From: Desulfovibrio sp.
Lineage (GTDB): Bacteria > Desulfobacterota > Desulfovibrionia > Desulfovibrionales > Desulfovibrionaceae
DNA length: 15,709 nt
Assembly (NCBI GenBank): GCA_020217165.1
Contig: JAIWOE010000078.1
Location: 1-15,709 of the forward strand
Direction of reading: 5' to 3'
The notes under the pieces are model-generated. The model worked only from the letters and a program-made list of their open reading frames with translations, searched no databases and had not been told where the DNA came from. This document shows, one piece after another, positions 7,679 through 13,368 of this stretch (within the stretch, counting starts at the first letter, position 1; every line of letters begins with the position of its first letter). The position numbers were made by a program, and so were the translations under genes.

Positions 7679-8607
7679 CGCACCAGCCAGACACAGAATT
7701 CCGGATGCGGCTTGTAGCCCACACCCACGGCGCCCTTGCCGGTATACAGGCAAAAGGCCCAGGCCGGATCCACACCGCTGGTGGTGCCGGACCAGCAGGC
7801 GTCGGCCACGCGGCCGAAGGGGTGCCCCGCGGGCAGGGCGGGGTAGGCGTGGCCCGGGTCCACCAGGGTCTCCAGTTCGTTGATGGTGGGCAGCCGCCAG
7901 GGCTGGCCCGAGGCCTGCCGCCGGGCATGCGCCAGGGACAGGGCCATGTTCCAGGTGGTCATGCGCATGCCGCCGGCATCGCGATCCCAGAGCAGGCCGG
8001 TGCGACGGTCGCGCACCAGGCCGTCTTCCTCCACCATAAAGCGCGGGCCGTCCTCCCCGCCGTCCCCGCCGTCCCCGCAGGCGTCCAGGCAGCACGTGCA
8101 GCGGCCGCGCACGGGCAGGGTCAGGGAGTATTCCTCCTTGAGGCCAAAGAAGAGCCGGCCGCCTTCGAACTGCAGCCGCCAAGCATAGCGGGGATCATCG
8201 GCCCAGGGGGTGGCGGTCCAGTGCCAGCCGGGGAACACCTCGGTGAAGGGATGCCCCGGGGGGAACGCGGGCAGGCTGCGGGAATGATCCACCAGGGTGC
8301 GGAGTTCCCGGCGGGTGGGCAGCCGCCAGTCACGATGCCCGAGGTGACCCCGGGCGTTCCAGGCGGCGATGGCCTGGCGGGCTTCTTCCCAGTGCTGGGG
8401 CTCGCCAAAGGGCCGGGCGCAGCGCGGCCAGGTCAGGCCCGTGAGGCCATCTTCCACCAGATCTTCACTCACGCGGAACCGGTCTGCCTCCTGGCGTCGG
8501 CCAGGGGCATGGGCACCGTCCTGCACGGGATCCGGGGTGGCCAGGGGCGATCCCTGGGCGTCGAAGGTCAGCTGCTGGCCGGTGTGCAGATAGGGGGGAA
8601 GGTGCAT
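7675..8607 (-). CDS. Two-repeat Lcl/DUF1566-domain protein with cysteine cluster
   Basis: A 310-residue protein from the ATG at 8607, chosen because AAGGA lies 5 nt upstream. An ATG at 8622 and a GTG at 8625 lie in frame but lack such a site. Two homologous halves (about 48-168 and 190-310) carry the Lcl-domain pattern: D-x-L-TGL-x-W, a W-x2-A helix, and WRLPT-x2-EL-x-TLVD followed by PA-x-P-x-GHPF. The fold belongs to the C-type-lectin/sulfatase-modifying-factor-like group; these proteins have no agreed biochemical role. Between the halves lies a short linker with four cysteines (RCTCCLDAC, 169-177) and the acidic glycine repeat GDGGDGGEDG. There is no signal peptide, so it is probably cytoplasmic. 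It starts 24 bp after the TolQ-like gene's stop and ends 65 bp before the phosphatase gene, suggesting one transcript. Confidence 0.85.
   Translation of the reverse strand: MHLPPYLHTGQQLTFDAQGSPLATPDPVQDGAHAPGRRQEADRFRVSEDLVEDGLTGLTWPRCARPFGEPQHWEEARQAIAAWNARGHLGHRDWRLPTRRELRTLVDHSRSLPAFPPGHPFTEVFPGWHWTATPWADDPRYAWRLQFEGGRLFFGLKEEYSLTLPVRGRCTCCLDACGDGGDGGEDGPRFMVEEDGLVRDRRTGLLWDRDAGGMRMTTWNMALSLAHARRQASGQPWRLPTINELETLVDPGHAYPALPAGHPFGRVADACWSGTTSGVDPAWAFCLYTGKGAVGVGYKPHPEFCVWLVR
8060..8077. repeat. 9-bp tandem repeat in the Lcl gene linker
   Basis: The unit CCGTCCCCG occurs twice in tandem, preceded by an imperfect third copy (CCGTCCTCCCCG at about 8049..8060). It encodes the GDGGDGG stretch between the two Lcl repeats. 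Such units can change copy number in frame. Confidence 0.6.
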
Positions 8608-8631
8608 GGAGTTCCTTGTCATCACAGGGGA

Positions 8632-9444
8632 TTATTCCGGAAAGTCATCGGGGTTCCGGGCGGCGCGGGCCATGCCCGGCAATCGGAAGAACAGGCGGCG
8701 GGATTTTTCCATGCCCGGGCCTGAGCGGCCAGCGTCTGCGGCAATGGCCGTCGCGGGATCTTCCTTGGGCTGCGATCCCAGCTCCTGGCGCAGCAGAAAG
8801 AGAAAGCGGGTGCCCAGGTCGCCCAGGGCGGCATCCAAGTCCGCCAGCCAGCCGGCCAGCATGTTGTGGCCGATGGCCGCGGGGATGGCCACCAGCATGC
8901 CGCCGATGGTGGTGCCCAGGGCCTCGGCTAGGCCCCGGCCCACGAGCTGCAACGAGCCGGGTGTTAATTCGGCAAATCCTTGAAAGGAATGGAAGATGCC
9001 CCAGACAGTGCCAAACAGCCCCAACAACGGCGCGGCGCTGGCGCACATGACCAGGAAATTCAGGGAGATCCCCAGCCGGCTGGTCTGGGCGGCCTGCTCA
9101 TCCCGAAGGCCCCAGCGGACGTTCTCCAGGATGATGCGCGCCACCTCGCCCGGGGTGGCCTCCAGTTTTTCCAATTGCTTGTATTCGTGGACGGCCTCGC
9201 GGACCACGGCCAGGGAGGGGGAGTCCTTCTCCCGCCCTACGGCCTGCACGGCCTCGGGGAGCCGGGCTGCGCGGCGGAAGGCCAGCAGGTCGCTGCGGAT
9301 CTGCCGGCCGGCCCGGCGGTACTGCAGGATCTTCCAGAAGATGGCGGCCCAGGAGCCAAGGCTCATGCCCAGCAACAGCAGGTACGCCGCCTGGACCACC
9401 AGGGTGGACTCGGCCACGTGGGTCAGCAGATCGAATTGCGCCAT
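8632..9444 (-). CDS. Orphan MotA/TolQ/ExbB-type proton channel subunit
   Basis: A 270-residue inner-membrane protein. I took the ATG at 9444 (MAQFDLLTHV); the frame runs on to 9564, but those residues are not family-like and cover the promoter region. The layout is typical of TolQ/ExbB: helix 1 at about 14-36, a large cytoplasmic domain, helix 2 with SAAPLLGLFGTVWGIFHSF (136-154), and helix 3 with ALGTTIGGMLVAIPAAIGHN (175-194). Such proteins form the pentameric channel that uses the proton gradient to drive an ExbD/TolR partner. No ExbD/TolR gene follows; the next gene encodes the Lcl protein. A tail of about 50 charged residues extends beyond helix 3, longer than in ordinary TolQ. This is the first gene of the regulator gene run, divergent from the EF-hand gene. 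Confidence 0.9.
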   Translation of the reverse strand: MAQFDLLTHVAESTLVVQAAYLLLLGMSLGSWAAIFWKILQYRRAGRQIRSDLLAFRRAARLPEAVQAVGREKDSPSLAVVREAVHEYKQLEKLEATPGEVARIILENVRWGLRDEQAAQTSRLGISLNFLVMCASAAPLLGLFGTVWGIFHSFQGFAELTPGSLQLVGRGLAEALGTTIGGMLVAIPAAIGHNMLAGWLADLDAALGDLGTRFLFLLRQELGSQPKEDPATAIAADAGRSGPGMEKSRRLFFRLPGMARAARNPDDFPE

Positions 9445-9489
9445 GGCCCAGCACGTTACCCCAGGCGCGGCCGTTGGGAAAGGTGTTTT

Positions 9490-9572
9490 CGCCGGGATGT
9501 GCAAGGGGCCGCGCACCCGGTGGCAGGTGTGCAGTCTCGTGCACATCCCGGCGGCGCACAACACGAGACTGC
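9490..9572. repeat. Two interlocking perfect inverted repeats
   Basis: Pair A: CGCCGGGATGTGCA (9490..9503) and TGCACATCCCGGCG (9540..9553), 14-bp perfect arms 36 bp apart. Pair B: GCAGTCTCGTG (9531..9541) and CACGAGACTGC (9562..9572), 11-bp perfect arms 20 bp apart, followed by TCTTTTATT. The right arm of A overlaps the left arm of B and lies in its loop, so the two hairpins exclude each other. They lie upstream of the EF-hand sigma-54 promoter, in the 211-bp gap between divergent genes. Roles as activator-binding sites or as an RNA switch are inference. Confidence 0.75.
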
Positions 9573-9595
9573 TCTTTTATTCAGGGTGTTACGGA

Positions 9596-9612
9596 TTGGC
9601 AGTGTTGTTGCA
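9596..9612 (+). promoter_or_regulatory. Sigma-54 (-24/-12) promoter for the EF-hand gene
   Basis: TTGGCAGTGTTGTTGCA matches YTGGCACG-N4-TTGCW at all but two consensus positions. GG (9598..9599) and GC (9610..9611) are exactly 10 nt apart. Transcription would start near 9623, giving a leader of about 33 nt to the ATG at 9656. The spacer GTTG is the same as in the permease promoter. Confidence 0.82.
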
Positions 9613-9655
9613 TTCTCTCGCCAACACCAACGCACCCGCGGGTGCAGGAGGCTTC

Positions 9656-9958
9656 ATGAGCAACACTGTCATCATCCTCATCATCCTTGCCGCCATGATC
9701 ATCGCCGCTCCCGTGGCCGCCCAGCCGGGCATGGGCATGCCAGGTCGCGATAAAACCAAAGCCCAGGAATTCATGTTCCGCGTCATGGATACGAACCAGG
9801 ATGGCCGGGTGGATCGGCAGGAATATCAGGCCGCCATGCAGGAGCGGTTCGACCGCATGGACGCCAACGGCGACGGCCTGCTGACCCGGGACGAGGTGGC
9901 CACGCGCTTCGAACAACTGCAACAGCGGCGACAGGCCATGCAGCAGGGCGGCGAATAA
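9656..9958 (+). CDS. Small exported EF-hand calcium-binding protein
   Basis: A 100-residue protein starting at the ATG at 9656, with AGGAG 5 nt upstream. A hydrophobic N-terminus (about 4-21) ending APVAAQ looks like a Sec signal peptide with cleavage near residue 22. The mature part has two canonical 12-residue EF loops: D45-T-N-Q-D-G-R-V-D-R-Q-E56 and D69-A-N-G-D-G-L-L-T-R-D-E80, both with all Ca2+-ligand positions filled. They are separated by a helix, as in a paired EF-hand unit. The tail is Gln/Arg-rich. The protein should bind Ca2+ in the periplasm, as a buffer or sensor; no enzymatic domain is present. Its strong sigma-54 promoter and its position divergent from the regulator operon suggest control by an NtrC-class activator. 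Its stop lies 3 bp from the stop of the convergent gene, with no terminator between. Confidence 0.88.
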   Translation: MSNTVIILIILAAMIIAAPVAAQPGMGMPGRDKTKAQEFMFRVMDTNQDGRVDRQEYQAAMQERFDRMDANGDGLLTRDEVATRFEQLQQRRQAMQQGGE

Positions 9959-9961
9959 CCC

Positions 9962-10234
9962 TCAGCACGACTCGCAATCGTCCGCCGGGTGCACCTCGGT
10001 GTGGGTCTCCCAGTCCGGGGCCAGGCAGTGCACCGGGCCGCCCAGGCGGGCGCGGAAGAGTTCGGCGGCCGGGATTTCCGGGGCCTCGGGATGGTCGCAG
10101 CGCGCCTGCTGCAGGGTGAGCTGGCGGATCTCACGCGGGCTCAGGTATTCCAGGGCCTTGCAGTGGCGGCAGATGAACCGCGTGGCCCGGCGCGGGCATT
10201 CGCATTTTTCCTTGATGAATTGATGTTTACGCAC
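9962..10234 (-). CDS. Small eight-cysteine protein, possibly metal-binding (unknown)
   Basis: I do not recognise this protein. I chose the GTG at 10234, preceded by GAGG at 5 nt, which gives 90 residues; an in-frame start at 10285 would overlap the upstream gene by 29 bp and lacks support. Cysteines sit at 11, 13, 22, 25, 46, 70, 87 and 90. C-x-C-x8-C-x2-C followed by C46-D-H47 resembles a zinc-ribbon or similar metal site. The C-terminus DDCESC ends on a cysteine, like a redox or metal-delivery tail. There is no signal peptide or membrane segment. It starts 22 bp after the stop of the receiver-PAS-PAS gene and is probably co-transcribed with it. The even spread of cysteines and the good ribosome site argue for a real gene. 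The function is open. Confidence 0.7.
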   Translation of the reverse strand: MRKHQFIKEKCECPRRATRFICRHCKALEYLSPREIRQLTLQQARCDHPEAPEIPAAELFRARLGGPVHCLAPDWETHTEVHPADDCESC

Positions 10235-10256
10235 GCCTGCCTCGCTGCCGGTTGCA

Positions 10257-11459
10257 TTAGGGCTCGGCTGTCCCTTCCACCTCATAGCTCAGCACATCCG
10301 GCGCCACAAACCGCCCCTGGCACACGGCGCCGATGCGGTCGCCGGCGGGATTGCCATACGGGGAGATGGTGAACACATGCCAGCCGGCATGGCTCGTGAG
10401 CAGCAATCGCACCTGGCGGATCTGGCCGTCCTCGGCAAAGCGGGCAAACACGGCCTCCCAGGCCTTGCGGCTGCGCGGGGCCAGCAGGTCCGCAAACCGC
10501 ATGCCGGCCAGCTCCCGGCTGTCCGCCACGGCCATGGCCTTGCACAGGGCCCGGTTGCCCAGGATGAGGTGCTGTTCGTCATCCACCAGGGCCAGGGGAT
10601 CCGGCAAGGCGTCCAGGGTCTGCCGCAGCAGGTGCAGGGTCACGTCGCGTTCCAGCTCGGCATCCTTGCGGGCGGTGATGTCGATGACAAATCCTTCCAC
10701 CAGGGGCTCGCCCGTGGTGCTGGTGGTCAGGGCGGCCTGTTCCTGAATCCAGAAGATGTCGCCGTCGCGGCCGTAGACCTCGGATTCAAAGTCCCGCACC
10801 TCCCCCGCGGCATGCAGCTGGCTGGTAAATTCCGCCCGCCGCGTGTCCTCCACATACAACTGGGTTGCCGGGTTGGCCATGGCCGCCAGCAACTCGTCGG
10901 GTGAGGCATACCCCAGCATGCGCGCCAGGGCCGGGTTCACGGTGATGAAGCTGCCCCCCGGCCGGGCTTGGTAGATGCCCACGGGGGCGTCCTGCACCAG
11001 GGCCTGGTAGCGCAATTCGCTGGCCGCCAGCCGTTGTTCCAGGCGCCGGCGCTGCACGCAAATGTGCATGTTGGCGGAAAGATCTGCAAACTTGACGGGT
11101 TTTTGGATAAAACAATCGGCAACGGGCAGGGCCCGTTCCAGCTGTTCGTAGGGTTCCATGCCCGTGAGGAACATGATGGAAAGGGTCCGGGTGGCTTCAC
11201 TGGCGCGCAGGCGGCGGGCCACTTCCAGGCCGTCCATGTCGCCTTCCAGGCAGATGTCCAGCAGCACCATGTCCGGCGCATGGGCTGCAGCCAGGGCCAG
11301 GGCCTGTTCGCCCGTGGCAGCCGTGCCCACCAGCTCGTGCCCCAGCCGTTTAATCATGAAGGCAAGGGTTGTGGCCGAAATGGGATCGTCTTCCACCAGC
11401 ACCAGTCGATACTGCTCGGTTTGGGTCACCATAGATTCGCTCAGTGTCATGCCCCCCAT
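10257..11459 (-). CDS. Response regulator receiver-PAS-PAS protein without output domain
   Basis: About 400 residues. The receiver domain (about 16-135) has the acidic pair in VEDD, phospho-acceptor D68 in LLDICLEG, T99 and K120 in QKPVKF, so it looks functional. PAS 1 (about 150-265) contains NPALARMLGY and FWIQEQAAL and ends IDITARKDAE. PAS 2 (about 280-385) is more divergent and ends near the C-terminus, which lacks any kinase, GGDEF, EAL, phosphatase or DNA-binding domain. It may act through protein contacts or take part in a phosphorelay with a kinase encoded elsewhere. The start is unsettled: ATGs at 11459, 11450 and 11432 are in frame. A putative promoter close to 11475 favours one of the shorter forms. 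The small cysteine-rich protein gene follows on the same strand. Confidence 0.88.
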   Translation of the reverse strand: MGGMTLSESMVTQTEQYRLVLVEDDPISATTLAFMIKRLGHELVGTAATGEQALALAAAHAPDMVLLDICLEGDMDGLEVARRLRASEATRTLSIMFLTGMEPYEQLERALPVADCFIQKPVKFADLSANMHICVQRRRLEQRLAASELRYQALVQDAPVGIYQARPGGSFITVNPALARMLGYASPDELLAAMANPATQLYVEDTRRAEFTSQLHAAGEVRDFESEVYGRDGDIFWIQEQAALTTSTTGEPLVEGFVIDITARKDAELERDVTLHLLRQTLDALPDPLALVDDEQHLILGNRALCKAMAVADSRELAGMRFADLLAPRSRKAWEAVFARFAEDGQIRQVRLLLTSHAGWHVFTISPYGNPAGDRIGAVCQGRFVAPDVLSYEVEGTAEP

Positions 11460-11474
11460 GGCAGGATCATGACA

Positions 11475-11502
11475 GTTCTACGCATTATGTGTTGAAGATC
11501 AA
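11475..11502 (-). promoter_or_regulatory. Possible sigma-70 promoter for the receiver-PAS-PAS gene
   Basis: The minus strand has TTGATC (11502..11497) and TAGAAC (11480..11475) with a 16-nt spacer; each hexamer matches at 4 of 6. The predicted start near 11468 leaves a very short leader unless translation begins at 11450 or 11432. Apart from this and the inverted repeat at 11688..11723, I see nothing convincing between 11460 and 11724. Confidence 0.3.
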
Positions 11503-11687
11503 GGGGGATTCCTCCACGACCTCGGCAAGGGAATGGACTTGGTGTAGGATTCGCATAGGAAGGTAACTGTCTTGCAGTGGCGAGCATGCCCAGGAGAGGG
11601 GGTATGCCATGGTTTTTGAACGCATGCCCTGGCAGTGGCCTGCGCCTTGGTTTTGGCTTTGGTTATGGATGGTTGGAGTGTCGCTCC

Positions 11688-11723
11688 GGCCTGCAGGTGT
11701 TCGTCCTCATGGCCCTGCAGGCC
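11688..11723 (-). terminator. Inverted repeat after the Uma2 gene, possible terminator
   Basis: GGCCTGCAG (11688..11696) and CTGCAGGCC (11715..11723) form a perfect 9-bp stem with an 18-nt loop, starting 2 bases after the Uma2 stop. No T-run follows on the minus strand, so it is not a classical intrinsic terminator. It may still protect the 3' end or act with Rho. Confidence 0.4.
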
Positions 11724-11724
11724 A

Positions 11725-12243
11725 TCAGGCTTCAGAGGACGGCAGCCAGCCCTCCCAGGCCGGCAGGGCCAATTGGGGCAGGGCCTTGGATTCCAGTACT
11801 TCCCCCGGGGCGGCGCTCTGGAACAGCTTGTATTGCCCTTCGCGATTCAGCCAAAACGCGTGCACCAGCCGGCCTGCGATGTCCACAATCCAGTATTCCG
11901 GGAGGCGTACGGCTTCGTACAGGGCCAGGCGGCTGGTGGTGTCCCGCAGCAGGGTGTCCGGTGTCTGCACCTCAATCACCAGCACTGGTCGTTCGGAGCG
12001 GTGCTGGCAGGCCACGGCCAGGTCCGGTTGCACCTCGTCGTGTTCCGCAGCATCCAGCAGGGTGCACACGGCCTGGCTGGCAAGAACGGCGTCGGGGCCA
12101 GTGCTGGAGGAGGCCTGGGATGGGACCAGCACCCGGCAGGAAGTCCCGGCCAGGGCTGCCGTCAACACGCCGGCCAGGGCCGTGCGGACATGCTCATGCA
12201 ATGTGGCGGTGGATGCCGGGACGGCCGGTGCAGCGCGGGACAT
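11725..12243 (-). CDS. Uma2-family (DUF820) PD-(D/E)XK nuclease-like protein
   Basis: A 172-residue protein from the ATG at 12243, chosen for the GGAGG site 6 nt upstream; the frame continues to 12312 through the leader stem-loops. The Uma2 core is recognisable: QPDLAV (D74), RPVLVIEVQTPDT (E91), LLRDTTSRLALYEA (D101, R105, Y109) and LPEYWIVD (114-121). In the usual family pattern the position after D-x3 is the catalytic lysine of D-x3-K-x3-Y; here it is arginine, so nuclease activity is doubtful. The family is common, often solitary, and its cellular role is unsettled. The gene is a little short for the family (usually 180-200 residues). It stands alone between a possible terminator and its own extended -10 promoter. 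Assignment to the family is solid; activity is not. Confidence 0.85.
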   Translation of the reverse strand: MSRAAPAVPASTATLHEHVRTALAGVLTAALAGTSCRVLVPSQASSSTGPDAVLASQAVCTLLDAAEHDEVQPDLAVACQHRSERPVLVIEVQTPDTLLRDTTSRLALYEAVRLPEYWIVDIAGRLVHAFWLNREGQYKLFQSAAPGEVLESKALPQLALPAWEGWLPSSEA

Positions 12244-12264
12244 GCCTTTCCTCCCTGGGGTCGT

Positions 12265-12300
12265 GGAGCCTGCGGCTCCGGGGGCCGCCTTGCAGGCGGC
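12265..12300 (-). promoter_or_regulatory. Two tandem perfect stem-loops in the Uma2 leader
   Basis: On the minus strand GCCGCCT-GCA-AGGCGGC (12300..12284) is followed 4 nt later by GGAGCC-GCA-GGCTCC (12279..12265). Both are perfect and both have GCA triloops. They lie between the putative start of transcription (about 12308) and the Shine-Dalgarno, so they would fold in the mRNA leader. They could also mark the end of the HD-gene transcript, though no T-run follows. Confidence 0.6.
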
Positions 12301-12314
12301 TGGGTGTCCCATGG

Positions 12315-12323
12315 ATCATACCA
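12315..12323 (-). promoter_or_regulatory. Extended -10 promoter for the Uma2 gene
   Basis: The minus strand reads TGG-TATGAT (12323..12315): a -10 hexamer with 5 of 6 matches and an upstream TG extension. The -35 region (TTCCCG at 17 nt) is poor, as is common with extended -10 promoters. The predicted leader is about 65 nt. Confidence 0.45.
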
Positions 12324-12377
12324 CGAGGATGCGCCGGCGGGAATGTATGTCCGCGCCAACAGCACCAAGATTGAACG

Positions 12378-13274
12378 TCACCAGACGATGCCTCCACGGC
12401 GGAAGCGCTCGCGATAAATGCGGCGTGTCTCTTCCAGCACCAGCTTGAGGTAGTCGATGTTCTTGCGGATGGCCTCCTCGTATGGATCGGCGTCCAGACC
12501 GTGGCGGGCGCGGAAGTGGCTGCGCATGAACCGGTGCACGCCCCCCAGCTCCTGGGCCAGGCGTTGCTTGACGATGTTCTCGTAAAATCCCTCGGTTTTT
12601 TCCAGCAGCATGAGTTCGGAATCAAAGCCGGCCACGCCGGCCTCCTCGAATTCCCGGTACAGCAGAAACAGTTTCTCCAGATAGGCGCGATCGGCCATCT
12701 GGGCATAAAGATCGGCCACGCCAAGCATGCGACCCAGGAGGGCGAGTTCCCCGGTGCGAAACGCAATGTCAGCCACGGGTCTGTCCATGATGGTGCAGGC
12801 GATGAGGTGGGCACCGTCCCGGGCGTCTTCCTCGGGCAGGCCGTGGGTGGCGATGTATTCCGCCAGCATGCGCATGGAGCGCGCTTCGTGCCCCACGGTA
12901 TACTTGGCGCCGGTGCCTTCGGTGTCGTCCACGGTTTGGATGAGGCCGGCGTCATGAAACAGGGCGCAGGCCAGCAGCAGCCCCACGCCGCGTTCGGACA
13001 GGGGTTCGCCCTCGGCATGGGCGCCGTGGGCCAGGCGGATGGCGGCCAAGAACACCGCCGAGGTGTGCTCCAGGTTGTGGTATTTGGTGTTGCTGGCGCG
13101 GTATCCGGGGTATTCGCCGTGGAACAGCCGGATGATGTCGCGGTACAGGTGCCCGGCTTGGGGTTTGAGGTCGGGCATGTCCATGGCGTCCAGGAGCAGG
13201 TGCGCTTCGGTAAGCACCGCCAGGGTGTCTTGGGGGTCCACCAGGGAGTGCAGGCTAGGGCGGCGTCCTTCCAC
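12378..13274 (-). CDS. HD-domain metal-dependent phosphohydrolase
   Basis: A 298-residue soluble protein starting at the GTG at 13274, with GAGGAG 8 nt upstream. The HD metal-binding pattern is visible: KYHNLEHTSAVFLAA (H66, H70), CALFHDAGL (H107-D108), a further histidine in YTVGHEAR (H129) and a late aspartate in GVADLYAQ (D188). The HN-x2-H followed by HD resembles the HN-x2-H-x3-V and HD signatures of cyclic-nucleotide phosphodiesterases, so a nucleotide or cyclic-nucleotide substrate is plausible. The C-terminal third (about 195-298) is helical and charged and resembles no domain I know. There is no signal peptide or membrane helix. It is divergent from the stress-protein operon across a 196-bp gap and followed, 134 bp on, by the Uma2 gene, which has its own promoter. 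The substrate is unknown. Confidence 0.85.
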   Translation of the reverse strand: MEGRRPSLHSLVDPQDTLAVLTEAHLLLDAMDMPDLKPQAGHLYRDIIRLFHGEYPGYRASNTKYHNLEHTSAVFLAAIRLAHGAHAEGEPLSERGVGLLLACALFHDAGLIQTVDDTEGTGAKYTVGHEARSMRMLAEYIATHGLPEEDARDGAHLIACTIMDRPVADIAFRTGELALLGRMLGVADLYAQMADRAYLEKLFLLYREFEEAGVAGFDSELMLLEKTEGFYENIVKQRLAQELGGVHRFMRSHFRARHGLDADPYEEAIRKNIDYLKLVLEETRRIYRERFRRGGIVW

Positions 13275-13317
13275 GCGGTCGGCTCCTCATGCAAAGAGGG
13301 GGGCAGGGGTGCAGGGG

Positions 13318-13368
13318 GGGGCTCCGGCCACATGGAGCCCCGTGTTCCTTTGGTGGTGTAAAAGGAAC
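13318..13368. repeat. Two tandem perfect inverted repeats in the HD/Usp intergenic region
   Basis: GGGGCTCC (13318..13325) pairs with GGAGCCCC (13334..13341) across 8 nt. GTTCCTTT (13344..13351) pairs with AAAGGAAC (13361..13368) across 9 nt. The repeats are 2 bp apart, in the 196-bp gap between the divergent HD and stress-protein genes. They may be operator sites or terminator-like hairpins; no gene ends here that would need a terminator. Confidence 0.6.

Noticed and set aside
5480..7717. A 745-residue plus-strand open frame opposite the kinase and phosphatase genes
   Set aside because: It is antisense to intact PAS and SpoIIE domains, rich in Gly/His/Gln/Val, and shows no domain pattern.
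7610..8182. N-terminal extension of the phosphatase frame to 8182
   Set aside because: The added residues are Arg/Pro/Gly-rich and lie inside the Lcl gene in another frame; the ATG at 7609 has a ribosome site and starts the PAS-containing protein sensibly.
9531..9580. Hairpin at 9531..9572 plus T-rich run as an attenuator of the EF-hand gene
   Set aside because: It lies upstream of the sigma-54 promoter, so that transcript would not contain it. I keep the repeats as a separate observation without assigning this role.
11577..12448. Small plus-strand frames with Trp-rich translation around 11600..11700
   Set aside because: A Shine-Dalgarno-like AGGAG is present, but the frames run antisense through the Uma2 gene and show no family pattern; the Trp run reflects a TGG/TTGG-rich stretch.
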